A stretch of DNA of 42,819 nucleotides from Opitutia bacterium UBA6410. Lineage in GTDB: Bacteria; Verrucomicrobiota; Verrucomicrobiia; Opitutales; Intestinicryptomonadaceae. This document shows positions 1-7,245 of this stretch, piece after piece. Position numbers and translations under genes: made by a program. A model generated the notes under the pieces. It worked only from the letters and a program-made list of their open reading frames with translations. It had not been told where the DNA came from and ran no database searches. The DNA lies in contig DJPO01000060.1 in NCBI GenBank assembly GCA_002437405.1, forward strand, positions 1-42,819, read 5' to 3'. Position 1 is the stretch's first letter. The number at the start of each line of letters is the position of its first letter.

Positions 1-2
1 GG

Positions 3-36
3 CGCGGAAAATTTTTAGCTGCGCTAAAAATCCGCG
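3..36. repeat. Inverted repeat at window edge
   Basis: CGCGGA (3-8) pairs with TCCGCG (31-36) and TTTTTAGC (12-19) pairs with GCTAAAAA (23-30), with a 3-nt loop and an AAA bulge at 9-11. The result is a strong hairpin of about 14 bp. No T-run follows on either strand inside the window, so it is not a standard intrinsic terminator. It may close the transcript of a gene to the left or be a leader structure. Bases 37-86 hold no recognisable gene. Confidence 0.5.
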
Positions 37-86
37 TCCCGCAACTATAAAAGACTTGCAAAAAGGGGAAAATTTTGCGGTTATTG

Positions 87-195
87 TGGGTAAGGTTGGG
101 CCCCATGCAATTTGAGTAGGCGTAAACCCCGCCAGAGCCGGAAGGCAGCAACGGTAGCGACCGCCAAATGTGCCGTGGGTCGCCTGACCCCTTTT
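87..195 (+). ncRNA. ffs: Signal recognition particle RNA (small bacterial type)
   Basis: The diagnostic SRP domain IV apical motif is present: GCCAGAGCCGGAAGGCAGCA at about 131-150, with the GGAA tetraloop and the asymmetric AGCA internal loop that bind Ffh. The flanks fold into a long rod: GGGTAAGG near 88-95 can pair with the CCTGACCC stretch at 183-190. A T-run (192-196) follows at once. The length of about 109 nt fits the short 4.5S-like form without an Alu domain. The RNA joins Ffh to target nascent inner-membrane proteins to FtsY. The exact 5' end is uncertain by a few bases. A possible but weak promoter has TTGCAA at 56-61. Confidence 0.85.
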
Positions 196-199
196 TATT

Positions 200-943
200 A
201 TGTCACAGGAAGATAACAGCCCGCGCGGAAGAGATAGAGTGCCGACACACGTCGCGATAATAATGGACGGCAACGGCCGTTGGGCAAAGGAACGCGGGAA
301 GCCGAGGATATTCGGACACAGCGAAGGTGCGCAACGGGTAAGAGACGTTGTTGAAGCCGCGCAGAAGGCGGGGGTTCGGATACTTACTTTGTATGCGTTT
401 TCTTCGGAGAATTGGAATCGACCGAAGGAGGAGATTTCGGCATTGATGGGGCTGCTTGTTTCGTCGCTGAGGAAATACGGCGAGGAGCTTGTGGCCAATG
501 AAATCAAGTTCGAGACAATCGGGGATATCGAGGCACTGCCGAGGGAATGCGTCGAGGCGTTGGTGGCTTTGAAGGAGCGAACCAAGAATTTTACGCGGGC
601 GATGCTGGTTCTCGCGCTCAATTACGGGGCGCGGGCGGAGACGGTCGGCGCAGTGCGGGAAATCGCGAAAAAGGTCAAACTCGGGGAAATTGCGCCCGAG
701 GACATCGATTGGGATACGATTGCGGACAACCTGCAAACGCGGGAAATCCCCGACCCCGACTTGATAATACGCACATCGGGCGAACAGCGTTTGAGTAATT
801 ATTTGCTGCTTCAGGCGGCATACTCGGAATTTTATTTTACGGACGTATATTGGCCCGACTTCGGGGCGGCGGAATTCGCCAAGGCGATTGAAGAGTACAA
901 ACGCCGCGAAAGACGCTACGGAAAGACGTCCGACCAAATCTGA
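200..943 (+). CDS. uppS: Undecaprenyl diphosphate synthase (cis-prenyltransferase)
   Basis: 247 residues, the usual size of the family. It condenses isopentenyl diphosphate onto farnesyl diphosphate to make the C55 carrier lipid precursor for peptidoglycan and O-antigen. The visible motifs are the substrate loop HVAIIMDGNGRWAKERG with catalytic Asp23, SSENWNRP, and the C-terminal block RTSGEQRLSN followed by the AYSEFYFTDVYWPDF segment. The ATG at 200 lies only four bases after the SRP RNA T-run, so it has no room for a Shine-Dalgarno site. An in-frame GTG at 239, preceded by GGAAGAG, is an alternative start giving 234 residues and keeping every motif. It is the first gene of an envelope/isoprenoid operon, with cdsA 16 nt downstream. 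Confidence 0.95.
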   Translation: MSQEDNSPRGRDRVPTHVAIIMDGNGRWAKERGKPRIFGHSEGAQRVRDVVEAAQKAGVRILTLYAFSSENWNRPKEEISALMGLLVSSLRKYGEELVANEIKFETIGDIEALPRECVEALVALKERTKNFTRAMLVLALNYGARAETVGAVREIAKKVKLGEIAPEDIDWDTIADNLQTREIPDPDLIIRTSGEQRLSNYLLLQAAYSEFYFTDVYWPDFGAAEFAKAIEEYKRRERRYGKTSDQI

Positions 944-959
944 ACGGTTTTTGTAAGTT

Positions 960-1796
960 ATGTTTGCAAGGATATTTAGTACACTTTTGCTTTGGGCTGC
1001 CACGCTTTTTGTGATTATATATTTCAATACGGTGGGCTGGACAGTGATTGTCGCAGCACTCGCGGCGGCGGCTTTGCACGAAACATTCGCGATTATGCGG
1101 AAAACGGGGCTCGAGCCGAGCGGGAAAATCGGGCAAACGGTGTCGCTGGCAATATTTGTCGGGACGTTTGCGGGAATGTATTTCGGAGTTTTGTTCGGTG
1201 GAGCTTTGGCATACGGGCTTGGGATAGTCGCGGCGGCAGTCGGAATCGTGAAAAATCCGTACGGCGGATATTTTTCGAAGACATTTTTGCCGACCGTTGC
1301 GGCGGTCGGGGCAATCGCGTTTATGCTGCACTTTTTGGTGATAACGGCAATGTTCGGCGGACAAAATCCCTATTGCGGAATAGTGCTTGCGATATGGATT
1401 TTGGCGGCGGCGAAATTTTCCGATGTCGGCGCGTACGTTATCGGCTGCGCATTCGGACGCCACAAATTGGCGGAGTCCATTAGCCCGAAAAAGACTTGGG
1501 AGGGCGCGGTCGGCGGACTGGTTTCCTCGGCTGCTGTGTCGGCGGCGATAGCCTGCGGGTTTGCAGACATTCTGCCCGCGCAGTTTACCCCTCCCGTCGC
1601 GGCGGTCGCGGGTACGGCGATTGGGGCAATCGCGATTGTCTCGGACTTGCTGGAATCGGTTTTCAAGCGCGTGGCTGGTGTCAAGGACTCGGGGGCGATG
1701 ATTCCCGGAATCGGCGGCGCGCTCGACTTGGCGGACTCGATTCTCCTTTCCGCCCCAGTCGGAACGCTTTTTATCGTTTTAATTTACATATTTTAA
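960..1796 (+). CDS. cdsA: Phosphatidate cytidylyltransferase
   Basis: 278 residues, polytopic inner-membrane protein with hydrophobic helices through most of its length. It makes CDP-diacylglycerol from phosphatidic acid and CTP, the branch point of phospholipid synthesis. The family signature is at the C-terminal third: SPKKTWEGAVGG, then DLLESVFKRVAGVKDSG and PGIGGALDLADS. The usual PGHGGxLDRxDS is altered: His becomes Ile and Arg becomes Leu. It sits between uppS and dxr, a gene order (uppS-cdsA-dxr-rseP) widely conserved in bacteria, which supports the call. No Shine-Dalgarno motif precedes the ATG. There is a 9-nt gap to dxr. Confidence 0.93.
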   Translation: MFARIFSTLLLWAATLFVIIYFNTVGWTVIVAALAAAALHETFAIMRKTGLEPSGKIGQTVSLAIFVGTFAGMYFGVLFGGALAYGLGIVAAAVGIVKNPYGGYFSKTFLPTVAAVGAIAFMLHFLVITAMFGGQNPYCGIVLAIWILAAAKFSDVGAYVIGCAFGRHKLAESISPKKTWEGAVGGLVSSAAVSAAIACGFADILPAQFTPPVAAVAGTAIGAIAIVSDLLESVFKRVAGVKDSGAMIPGIGGALDLADSILLSAPVGTLFIVLIYIF

Positions 1797-1805
1797 TTTA
1801 GCATT

Positions 1806-2969
1806 ATGAAACGCAAAAATCTTGTGGTACTCGGAGCAACCGGCTCGATTGGCGACAGCACTTTGAAGGTCGTGAGGGGGAATCCCGAACGCCTGAACGT
1901 CGTCGGAATCGCGGGAAAAAAGAACTACGAAAAGCTCGCAAAAATCGCGGACGAATTCGACGTAAAGCACGTCGCAATTTTCGACGACGCCGCATACTCC
2001 GCCGCCGAAGAATCGGGACTCTTCAAGGGTCGCAAGCTATACCGCGGCGAAGAGGGGCTCATGGAAATTGCGCTCCTGCCCGAAGCTGACACGGTTGTCG
2101 CGGCGGTCGTCGGGACGCAGGCGCTGAAGCCGACGCTCGCGGCAATCAAGGCGGGCAAGGACATCGCGCTGGCAAACAAGGAACTTTTGGTAATGGCGGG
2201 CAAATTCGTGATGGGCTACGCCAAGGAAAACAACGTGGCAATCCTGCCGCTCGACTCCGAGCACAACGCGATTTTCCAGTGCCTGAACGGCGAACGGAAA
2301 AAGGACGTGGCAAAGCTTTTGATAACGGCTTCGGGCGGAATGTTCCGCGAATATACGCGCGAGCAAATGCTGACAATCAAGCCCGTGCAGGCGTTGAAGC
2401 ACCCGAACTGGAATATGGGCCCGAAGGTTACTATAGACTCCTCGACGCTCGCAAACAAGGGCTTGGAGGTAATCGAGGCGAAGTGGCTTTTCGACGTTTC
2501 GCCCGAGCAGATTCAGGTTGTCGTGCAGAGGCAAAGCTTGGTGCACTCGATGGTGCAATTTGTGGACGGCTCGATACTTGCGCATTTCTCGCCGCCGTCG
2601 ATGACATTCGCAATCTCCCACAGCCTGCTCTACCCCGAGCGCGGCGCGTGCGTCTGCGAACCGCTCGATTTCACGAAGGCGGTTTCCATCGACTTCGCCC
2701 CGCCCGACACCGACAGATTCCCCTGCTTGCGCCACGCGTACAACGCGCTCAAAATGGGCGGCACGGCGACGGCGGTTTTCAATGCGTCAAACGAAGTCGC
2801 AGTCGCGGAATTTATCAAAGGCAGGCTGCCGTGGATTAAAATCGCCGACGTAATCGAAAAAACGCTCGACGCCGTCGAAACAAAAGACCCGCAGACGCTC
2901 GACGACATTCTCGCCGACGACGCTCTCGCGCGCATTAGAGCCGCCGAAATAATCGCGGCAATGGCGTAA
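1806..2969 (+). CDS. dxr: 1-deoxy-D-xylulose 5-phosphate reductoisomerase
   Basis: 387 residues, normal length. It catalyses the second MEP-pathway step: rearrangement and NADPH reduction of DXP to 2-C-methyl-erythritol 4-phosphate. The sequence shows the nucleotide-binding GATGSIG loop (10-16), LANKELLVMAG (about 122-132), the metal ligands Asp150, Glu152 and Glu221 in LPLDSEHNA and NKGLEVIEAKWLF, and the HPNWNMGPKVTIDSSTLANK substrate block. It is the established target of fosmidomycin. The stop codon TAA overlaps the rseP start ATG by one base, so the two are translationally linked. Confidence 0.97.
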   Translation: MKRKNLVVLGATGSIGDSTLKVVRGNPERLNVVGIAGKKNYEKLAKIADEFDVKHVAIFDDAAYSAAEESGLFKGRKLYRGEEGLMEIALLPEADTVVAAVVGTQALKPTLAAIKAGKDIALANKELLVMAGKFVMGYAKENNVAILPLDSEHNAIFQCLNGERKKDVAKLLITASGGMFREYTREQMLTIKPVQALKHPNWNMGPKVTIDSSTLANKGLEVIEAKWLFDVSPEQIQVVVQRQSLVHSMVQFVDGSILAHFSPPSMTFAISHSLLYPERGACVCEPLDFTKAVSIDFAPPDTDRFPCLRHAYNALKMGGTATAVFNASNEVAVAEFIKGRLPWIKIADVIEKTLDAVETKDPQTLDDILADDALARIRAAEIIAAMA

Positions 2970-4750
2970 TGAACGGCGGATTCGACATACTCGAGAACGC
3001 GTGGGCGACGATATTGGTTCTGCTGTTTTTTGGCGGGTCGATTTTCGTCCACGAGCTCGGGCACTTTCTCGCGGCAAAATGGCGCGGGCTGAAAATCACG
3101 CGCTTTTCGATTGGCTTCGGCCCGATTCTCTTTTCGTGGAAAGGTCGCGACGGTTGCGAATACGCTGTCAGCCTGTTGCCGCTCGGCGGATATGTCGCGC
3201 TCCCGCAGCTCGCCGAAATGGGGGCTATCGAGGGAACGGACGCGTCCGACTCGGCGGGGTTGCCGAAAATCTCGTGCTTCGACAAAATAGTCGTGAGCGC
3301 GGCGGGAGCGTTTTTCAATATTATTACGGCGGCGGTATTGGCGGCTGTCGTGTGGATTTTCGGTCTGCCCGTTTCGTCCTCTGAGGCGACCACGACAATC
3401 GGGTATGTCGCGAAGACGATTTCGGGCGCGGACGGCAAGACTGTGCAGTCCCCCGCCGACAAATGCGGGCTGAAGGCGGGCGACGAAATCGTTGCAATCG
3501 ACTCGGTGAAAGTTTCCGACTTCTCCCAAATAATAGAGCGCATTGCGATAGGCTCGGGGCGCACAGCCGACGGCGCGCCGAGTGCGGAAATCGAAATTTT
3601 GCGCAACGGCAGACCGCAGAAAATCACGGTTCTCCCCGAGTTGATAACGACCAACACCGCCGCGGGCGACGCAATCAGAATGATAGGCATATATCCCGCC
3701 GCGACGATGAAAATCGGCAAAATTATGCCTGACTCCCCCGCCGCGCGCGCGGGTCTGGAAGTCGGCGACATCGTGGCGGGAATCGACGGGAAAAAGCTTT
3801 TCTCCAATATGCAGCTCTCGGACATTCTGTCCGCCGTTCCGCTCGGCTCGCCCGTGAATCTTGAGATTTTGCGCGGCGGCGAAAAGCGGACGATAAAAAT
3901 TCTCCCCGAGAAAGTCGCGCTCACAAAACCGCTTTGCAAGATAACCCTGCCTGCCGACGCTGGGACGGTCTCGTTTGTCGCCGCCGCGTCTAAATCCGCC
4001 GACAGTTCCGAAACAGTGCGGGTTTTGGCGGTCAACGCCGACGGCTTCGGGGGCGGGAAAATCGCGGTGGGCGACATTTTGTACGAAATCGCAATGAAGA
4101 AAGTAGATTCGCTTTCGCAGCTCAATGCGATTATCAATACGACGGTCGGTTCTTCGGGCGCGAGAATGTATTTTTCGGACGATTCGATGAACCTCAAATC
4201 AGCGTATCTGCCGCCCAATTCTAAGTCCGAAATCCTCCCGCCGCAGGAAAAAATGATGCTCGGGTATTATCTCGAAAACATCGTGATTGTCCGCCACCCG
4301 TCGATTGTCGAGCAGTTCGCCGACAGTATCGAGCGCACGTATTCGGCTATAGCAAGCCTCGCGAATCCGCGCAGCGACGTCGGGTTTGCGAGCCTTGCCG
4401 GCCCCGTGGACATCGGGCGCGTAATCTACCGCCTTTCGCTCACCGACATATCGCTAATGCTTTCGTTCGCCGTGTTGCTGAATATCAATTTGGCGATTTT
4501 GAATATGCTGCCCATTCCCGTGCTCGACGGCGGGCACATACTTTTCGCCCTAATCGAGCGCGTGCGCGGCAAAGCCCTGCCCCGTTCGTTTTTCGTTGCC
4601 GTACAGTCGATTTTTTCATTGGCATTCATCGGTCTTATGGCGTATGTTGTCTACCTCGGCTTTTTGAGGTGGAACGGCGATGCGCAGTCCGAATCCGCCG
4701 CCGAAAAAATTTCGCAATACTATGTAGAAAACATAACCTTTAAAAAATAA
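2969..4750 (+). CDS. rseP: Site-2 intramembrane zinc metalloprotease, RseP-like, with extra PDZ-like region
   Basis: 593 residues, well above the roughly 450 of E. coli RseP. The N-terminal membrane helix carries the zinc motif HELGH (28-32). The C-terminal helix carries NMLPIPVLDGGH with the third ligand Asp520. Between them are PDZ-like modules at about 150-225 and 245-320, and a third weaker PDZ-like stretch around 335-425, which accounts for the extra length. Site-2 proteases cut anti-sigma factors or remnant signal peptides inside the inner membrane after a first periplasmic cut. The substrate cannot be told from sequence. It overlaps dxr and ispG by one base at each end. Confidence 0.9.
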   Translation: MNGGFDILENAWATILVLLFFGGSIFVHELGHFLAAKWRGLKITRFSIGFGPILFSWKGRDGCEYAVSLLPLGGYVALPQLAEMGAIEGTDASDSAGLPKISCFDKIVVSAAGAFFNIITAAVLAAVVWIFGLPVSSSEATTTIGYVAKTISGADGKTVQSPADKCGLKAGDEIVAIDSVKVSDFSQIIERIAIGSGRTADGAPSAEIEILRNGRPQKITVLPELITTNTAAGDAIRMIGIYPAATMKIGKIMPDSPAARAGLEVGDIVAGIDGKKLFSNMQLSDILSAVPLGSPVNLEILRGGEKRTIKILPEKVALTKPLCKITLPADAGTVSFVAAASKSADSSETVRVLAVNADGFGGGKIAVGDILYEIAMKKVDSLSQLNAIINTTVGSSGARMYFSDDSMNLKSAYLPPNSKSEILPPQEKMMLGYYLENIVIVRHPSIVEQFADSIERTYSAIASLANPRSDVGFASLAGPVDIGRVIYRLSLTDISLMLSFAVLLNINLAILNMLPIPVLDGGHILFALIERVRGKALPRSFFVAVQSIFSLAFIGLMAYVVYLGFLRWNGDAQSESAAEKISQYYVENITFKK

Positions 4751-6570
4751 TGAAAAAATATTGCATATCCAGATTCAACTGCGTCAAAACTCCCGTCCAT
4801 AAGGTGAACGTCGGCGGAGTGGTAATCGGCGACGGAAACATCGTCGTGCAGTCGATGACAAACACCAAAACCTGCGATGTCGAAGCGTCGGTGAAACAGT
4901 GTATCCAGCTCGCCGAAGCGGGCTGCCAAATCGTCCGCCTCACGGCGCAGAGTCTCGACGCGGCAAAGGCTCTCGGCGACATCTCCAAGAAATTCAGGGC
5001 GGCGGGCTTCTCGACTCCGCTTGTTGCCGACATTCACTTCCTGCCCGCAACGGCGATGGAGGCGGTCGAGCACGTCGAAAAAATCCGCGTCAACCCAGGT
5101 AATTTCACCGACAAACAGCGCACGGGCGAAACGTCCGACTATTCCGAATCCGAATATACCGCGGACGTCGAAAAAGCCCGCGCGAAGTTCGTGCCGCTCG
5201 TTCGCAGATGCAAGGAGCTGGGGCGCGCGATACGAATCGGGACAAACCACGGCTCGCTTTCCGACAGAATTATCCGCCGCTACGGCGACACCCCCGACGG
5301 AATGGTCGCGGCGGCTTTCGAGTTCGCGAAAATGTGTATCGACGAAAATTTCCACAATTTCCTCTTTTCGTTCAAATCGAGCAACACGCGCGTTATGACG
5401 CAGGCGTACAGGCTCGCGGCGGCGAAAATGGTGGAGGAGCTTGGTGGAAACTACCCGCTGCATTTGGGCGTCACCGAAGCGGGCTTCGGAATCGACGCGC
5501 GCATAAAAAGCTCGATGGGTATCGGCGGGCTGCTCTTCGACGGGCTCGGCGACACAATCCGCGTCTCCCTCACGGAAGACCCCGTCGAGGAAATCCCCGT
5601 TGCGATTTCGCTCGCGCGCTTGGCGGAAAAAGTCAGGGCGCAAAAAGCGGTCGAACAAAAAGAGGAAAACATCGACTTTTATTCGTACTCGCGCCGCGCA
5701 TGCAATACAATCGATTTGGGCGAAATCCGAATCGGCGCAAAGGCAGTCCCCGCCGCCGCTTCGTTCGGCAAGAGCGACTGCGCGGACTTCTGTGTCGAAA
5801 ATTCCGAATCCGTTCTGAAAAACGGCTCGAAAATCCGCGTTGAAAAATTCGGCGCGGGCGACTCCGAAAAGCTCGCGAAAGCCGCTTGTGAATCCGCAAT
5901 GCTCGCTGCCGAGATAGCGACCGCCGACCTCCCCGCCCTCGCCGACACCCTGCGCAAGGCGGAAAACGTGGTTTTGATTGCCCCCAAGGCGGCGGACGGA
6001 CGCCACAGCGTCGGCGAAGCGCGCATGTTTGCGGCGACGCTCGCGGAGCTGAAAATTTCCGCGCCCATTTGGCTGAAATTCGACAAATCCGCGGCGGTTA
6101 ATCCCGACGGCGGCGAAATGCCGCTTTTGGGCGAAGCTTCGATATATATCGGCTCGCTGCTCGTGGACGGAATCGGAGACATCGCTTCGGTCGAAATCAC
6201 GGGCGACGCGCAGAAAGACGCCCAGTACTGTTTGGCGATTTTGCAGGGCGCGCGCACGCGCCGCTCGAAAGCCGAATACATCGCCTGCCCGAGCTGCGGG
6301 CGTACCCTCTACAACATTCAGGAAGCTTTTGCGAAAATCCAGTCCGCAACGAGCCACCTCAAGGACATCACGATAGGCGTGATGGGTTGTATCGTAAACG
6401 GCCCCGGCGAAATGGCTGACGCCGACTTCGGGTACGTCGGCGGCGCGGCTGGGAAAATCAACCTCTACAAAAACCGCGAATGTGTTGAACGCAACATTCC
6501 GCAGGAGGAATCAATCGAGCGTCTTGTAGCCCTAATCAAAAAAGAGGGGCGTTGGAGCGACCCGAAATAG
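4750..6570 (+). CDS. ispG: 4-hydroxy-3-methylbut-2-enyl diphosphate synthase, long three-domain form
   Basis: 606 residues, against about 370 for the common two-domain bacterial enzyme. It converts MEcPP to HMBPP in the MEP pathway using a [4Fe-4S] cluster. The N-terminal TIM-barrel is recognisable (VVIGDGNIVVQSMTNTKTCD, then IRVNPGNFTDK and IGTNHGSLSDRI). The C-terminal cluster domain has Cys513 and Cys516 (CPSC), Cys547 (GCIVNGPGE) and Glu554. The extra region of about 230 residues (roughly 270-500) matches the inserted domain known from plant, Chlamydia and Bacteroidetes IspG. It is last in the operon. A possible terminator lies about 290 nt downstream. Confidence 0.95.
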   Translation: MKKYCISRFNCVKTPVHKVNVGGVVIGDGNIVVQSMTNTKTCDVEASVKQCIQLAEAGCQIVRLTAQSLDAAKALGDISKKFRAAGFSTPLVADIHFLPATAMEAVEHVEKIRVNPGNFTDKQRTGETSDYSESEYTADVEKARAKFVPLVRRCKELGRAIRIGTNHGSLSDRIIRRYGDTPDGMVAAAFEFAKMCIDENFHNFLFSFKSSNTRVMTQAYRLAAAKMVEELGGNYPLHLGVTEAGFGIDARIKSSMGIGGLLFDGLGDTIRVSLTEDPVEEIPVAISLARLAEKVRAQKAVEQKEENIDFYSYSRRACNTIDLGEIRIGAKAVPAAASFGKSDCADFCVENSESVLKNGSKIRVEKFGAGDSEKLAKAACESAMLAAEIATADLPALADTLRKAENVVLIAPKAADGRHSVGEARMFAATLAELKISAPIWLKFDKSAAVNPDGGEMPLLGEASIYIGSLLVDGIGDIASVEITGDAQKDAQYCLAILQGARTRRSKAEYIACPSCGRTLYNIQEAFAKIQSATSHLKDITIGVMGCIVNGPGEMADADFGYVGGAAGKINLYKNRECVERNIPQEESIERLVALIKKEGRWSDPK

Positions 6571-6860
6571 TCGAGCTTCCCGTTCGGGTATCGGCTGCGC
6601 GGCGGGCGTCGGGCGACTCGCGGGAAGGCTGTTGTTCGGCGGGAAGACGGCGACACGGCGTAATACGGTAGCTCGACGAATGGCGGCGGACGGTTCGGCG
6701 GAAAGTGGAGAAATCCGCTTTTCGGGAATCGGCTGAAAATTTGCCGCCCTCGGACGTTTTTTTAATGTTTGAACGGCGATGGAAAACTCGGGGATTCGGA
6801 ATAAAAAATTCTATTTTCCGAACTCAAAAAACCCGTTTTCTCCAAAGTAAAAAAATTCAC

Positions 6861-6900
6861 AAAACCGCGCAGGATTTTTGCGCGGTTTTTTCGTTTTTTT
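6861..6900 (+). terminator. Intrinsic terminator after the uppS-ispG operon
   Basis: A perfect 10-bp stem, AAAACCGCGC (6861-6870) with GCGCGGTTTT (6880-6889), has a 9-nt loop and is followed by a T-rich tract through 6900. It lies 290 nt after the ispG stop, so the transcript would carry a long 3' tail. Alternatively it could end a separate small RNA starting within 6571-6860. Confidence 0.8.
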
Positions 6901-6970
6901 GCAAGTAAATTTGCGACAAAAAAGCGGCGGATTTTCGTGCGAAAAATTTAGGGTTTTTGCAATTTAAATA

Positions 6971-6998
6971 TTGCAAGCCGCGCCCCCCGAACTATTAT
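6971..6998 (+). promoter_or_regulatory. Candidate promoter for gyrBA
   Basis: TTGCAA (6971-6976) and TATTAT (6993-6998) are separated by 16 nt. The predicted transcript would have a 5' leader of about 240 nt before the gyrB ATG. It is the best sigma-70-like pair between the upstream terminator and gyrB, but this is a visual match only. Confidence 0.35.
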
Positions 6999-7033
6999 AA
7001 AATAAAACCGCGAACAAAGTCGGGGACTCGCAT

Positions 7034-7090
7034 TTTATTTTGCCTTTAGGAGGGTTTTTATTTTGCCTTTTGAACGGCGGTTTATTTTGC
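7034..7090 (+). repeat. Three phased TTTATTTTGC repeats upstream of gyrB
   Basis: The decamer TTTATTTTGC occurs at 7034-7043, 7057-7066 and 7081-7090, with starts 23 and 24 nt apart. Similarity extends a few bases 3' (CTTT, CTTT, GTTT). The spacing is about two helical turns, so all copies would face the same side of the DNA. They lie in the predicted gyrB leader. Confidence 0.6.
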
Positions 7091-7245
7091 GTTTGCGGAC
7101 GATTTCGGCGCGCCGATTTGAGGTGCGGCGGAAAGAAAAAAAGTTCTTTAATTTTCGACAATTTTTTATCCGAAAAGCGGGTACGGGAATCGGCGGATTT
7201 TCGCCGAATTTTGCTCCGCAAAAATTTAACAAAATAACGACACAA

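Larger units (their letters stand above)
6571..7245. other. 675-nt non-coding region between ispG and gyrB
   Basis: No credible gene is present: the open frames here are short, low-complexity and run through a terminator hairpin. The region contains a weak inverted repeat (CTTCCCG 6576-6582 with CGGGAAG 6621-6627), a strong terminator (6861-6900), a candidate promoter (6971-6998), three phased TTTATTTTGC repeats (7034-7090) and a small hairpin, TCGGCG 7190-7195 with CGCCGA 7202-7207, about 40 nt before the gyrB ATG. It is the longest gap in the window. A small RNA or an extended gyrB leader is possible. Confidence 0.6.

Noticed and set aside
4720..6357. A 545-codon minus-strand frame opposite ispG
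   Set aside because: It is antisense to an intact IspG and has biased composition with no motifs; the same applies to other long antisense frames at 13746-15353, 8149-9342 and 24720-26207.
6705..6908. A possible 67-residue protein after ispG
   Set aside because: It runs through the strong terminator hairpin and has no recognisable sequence.
7063..7245. An N-terminal extension of GyrB of 61 residues
   Set aside because: It is low-complexity, basic and overlaps the phased repeats and a hairpin. The conserved protein starts cleanly at the ATG at 7246.
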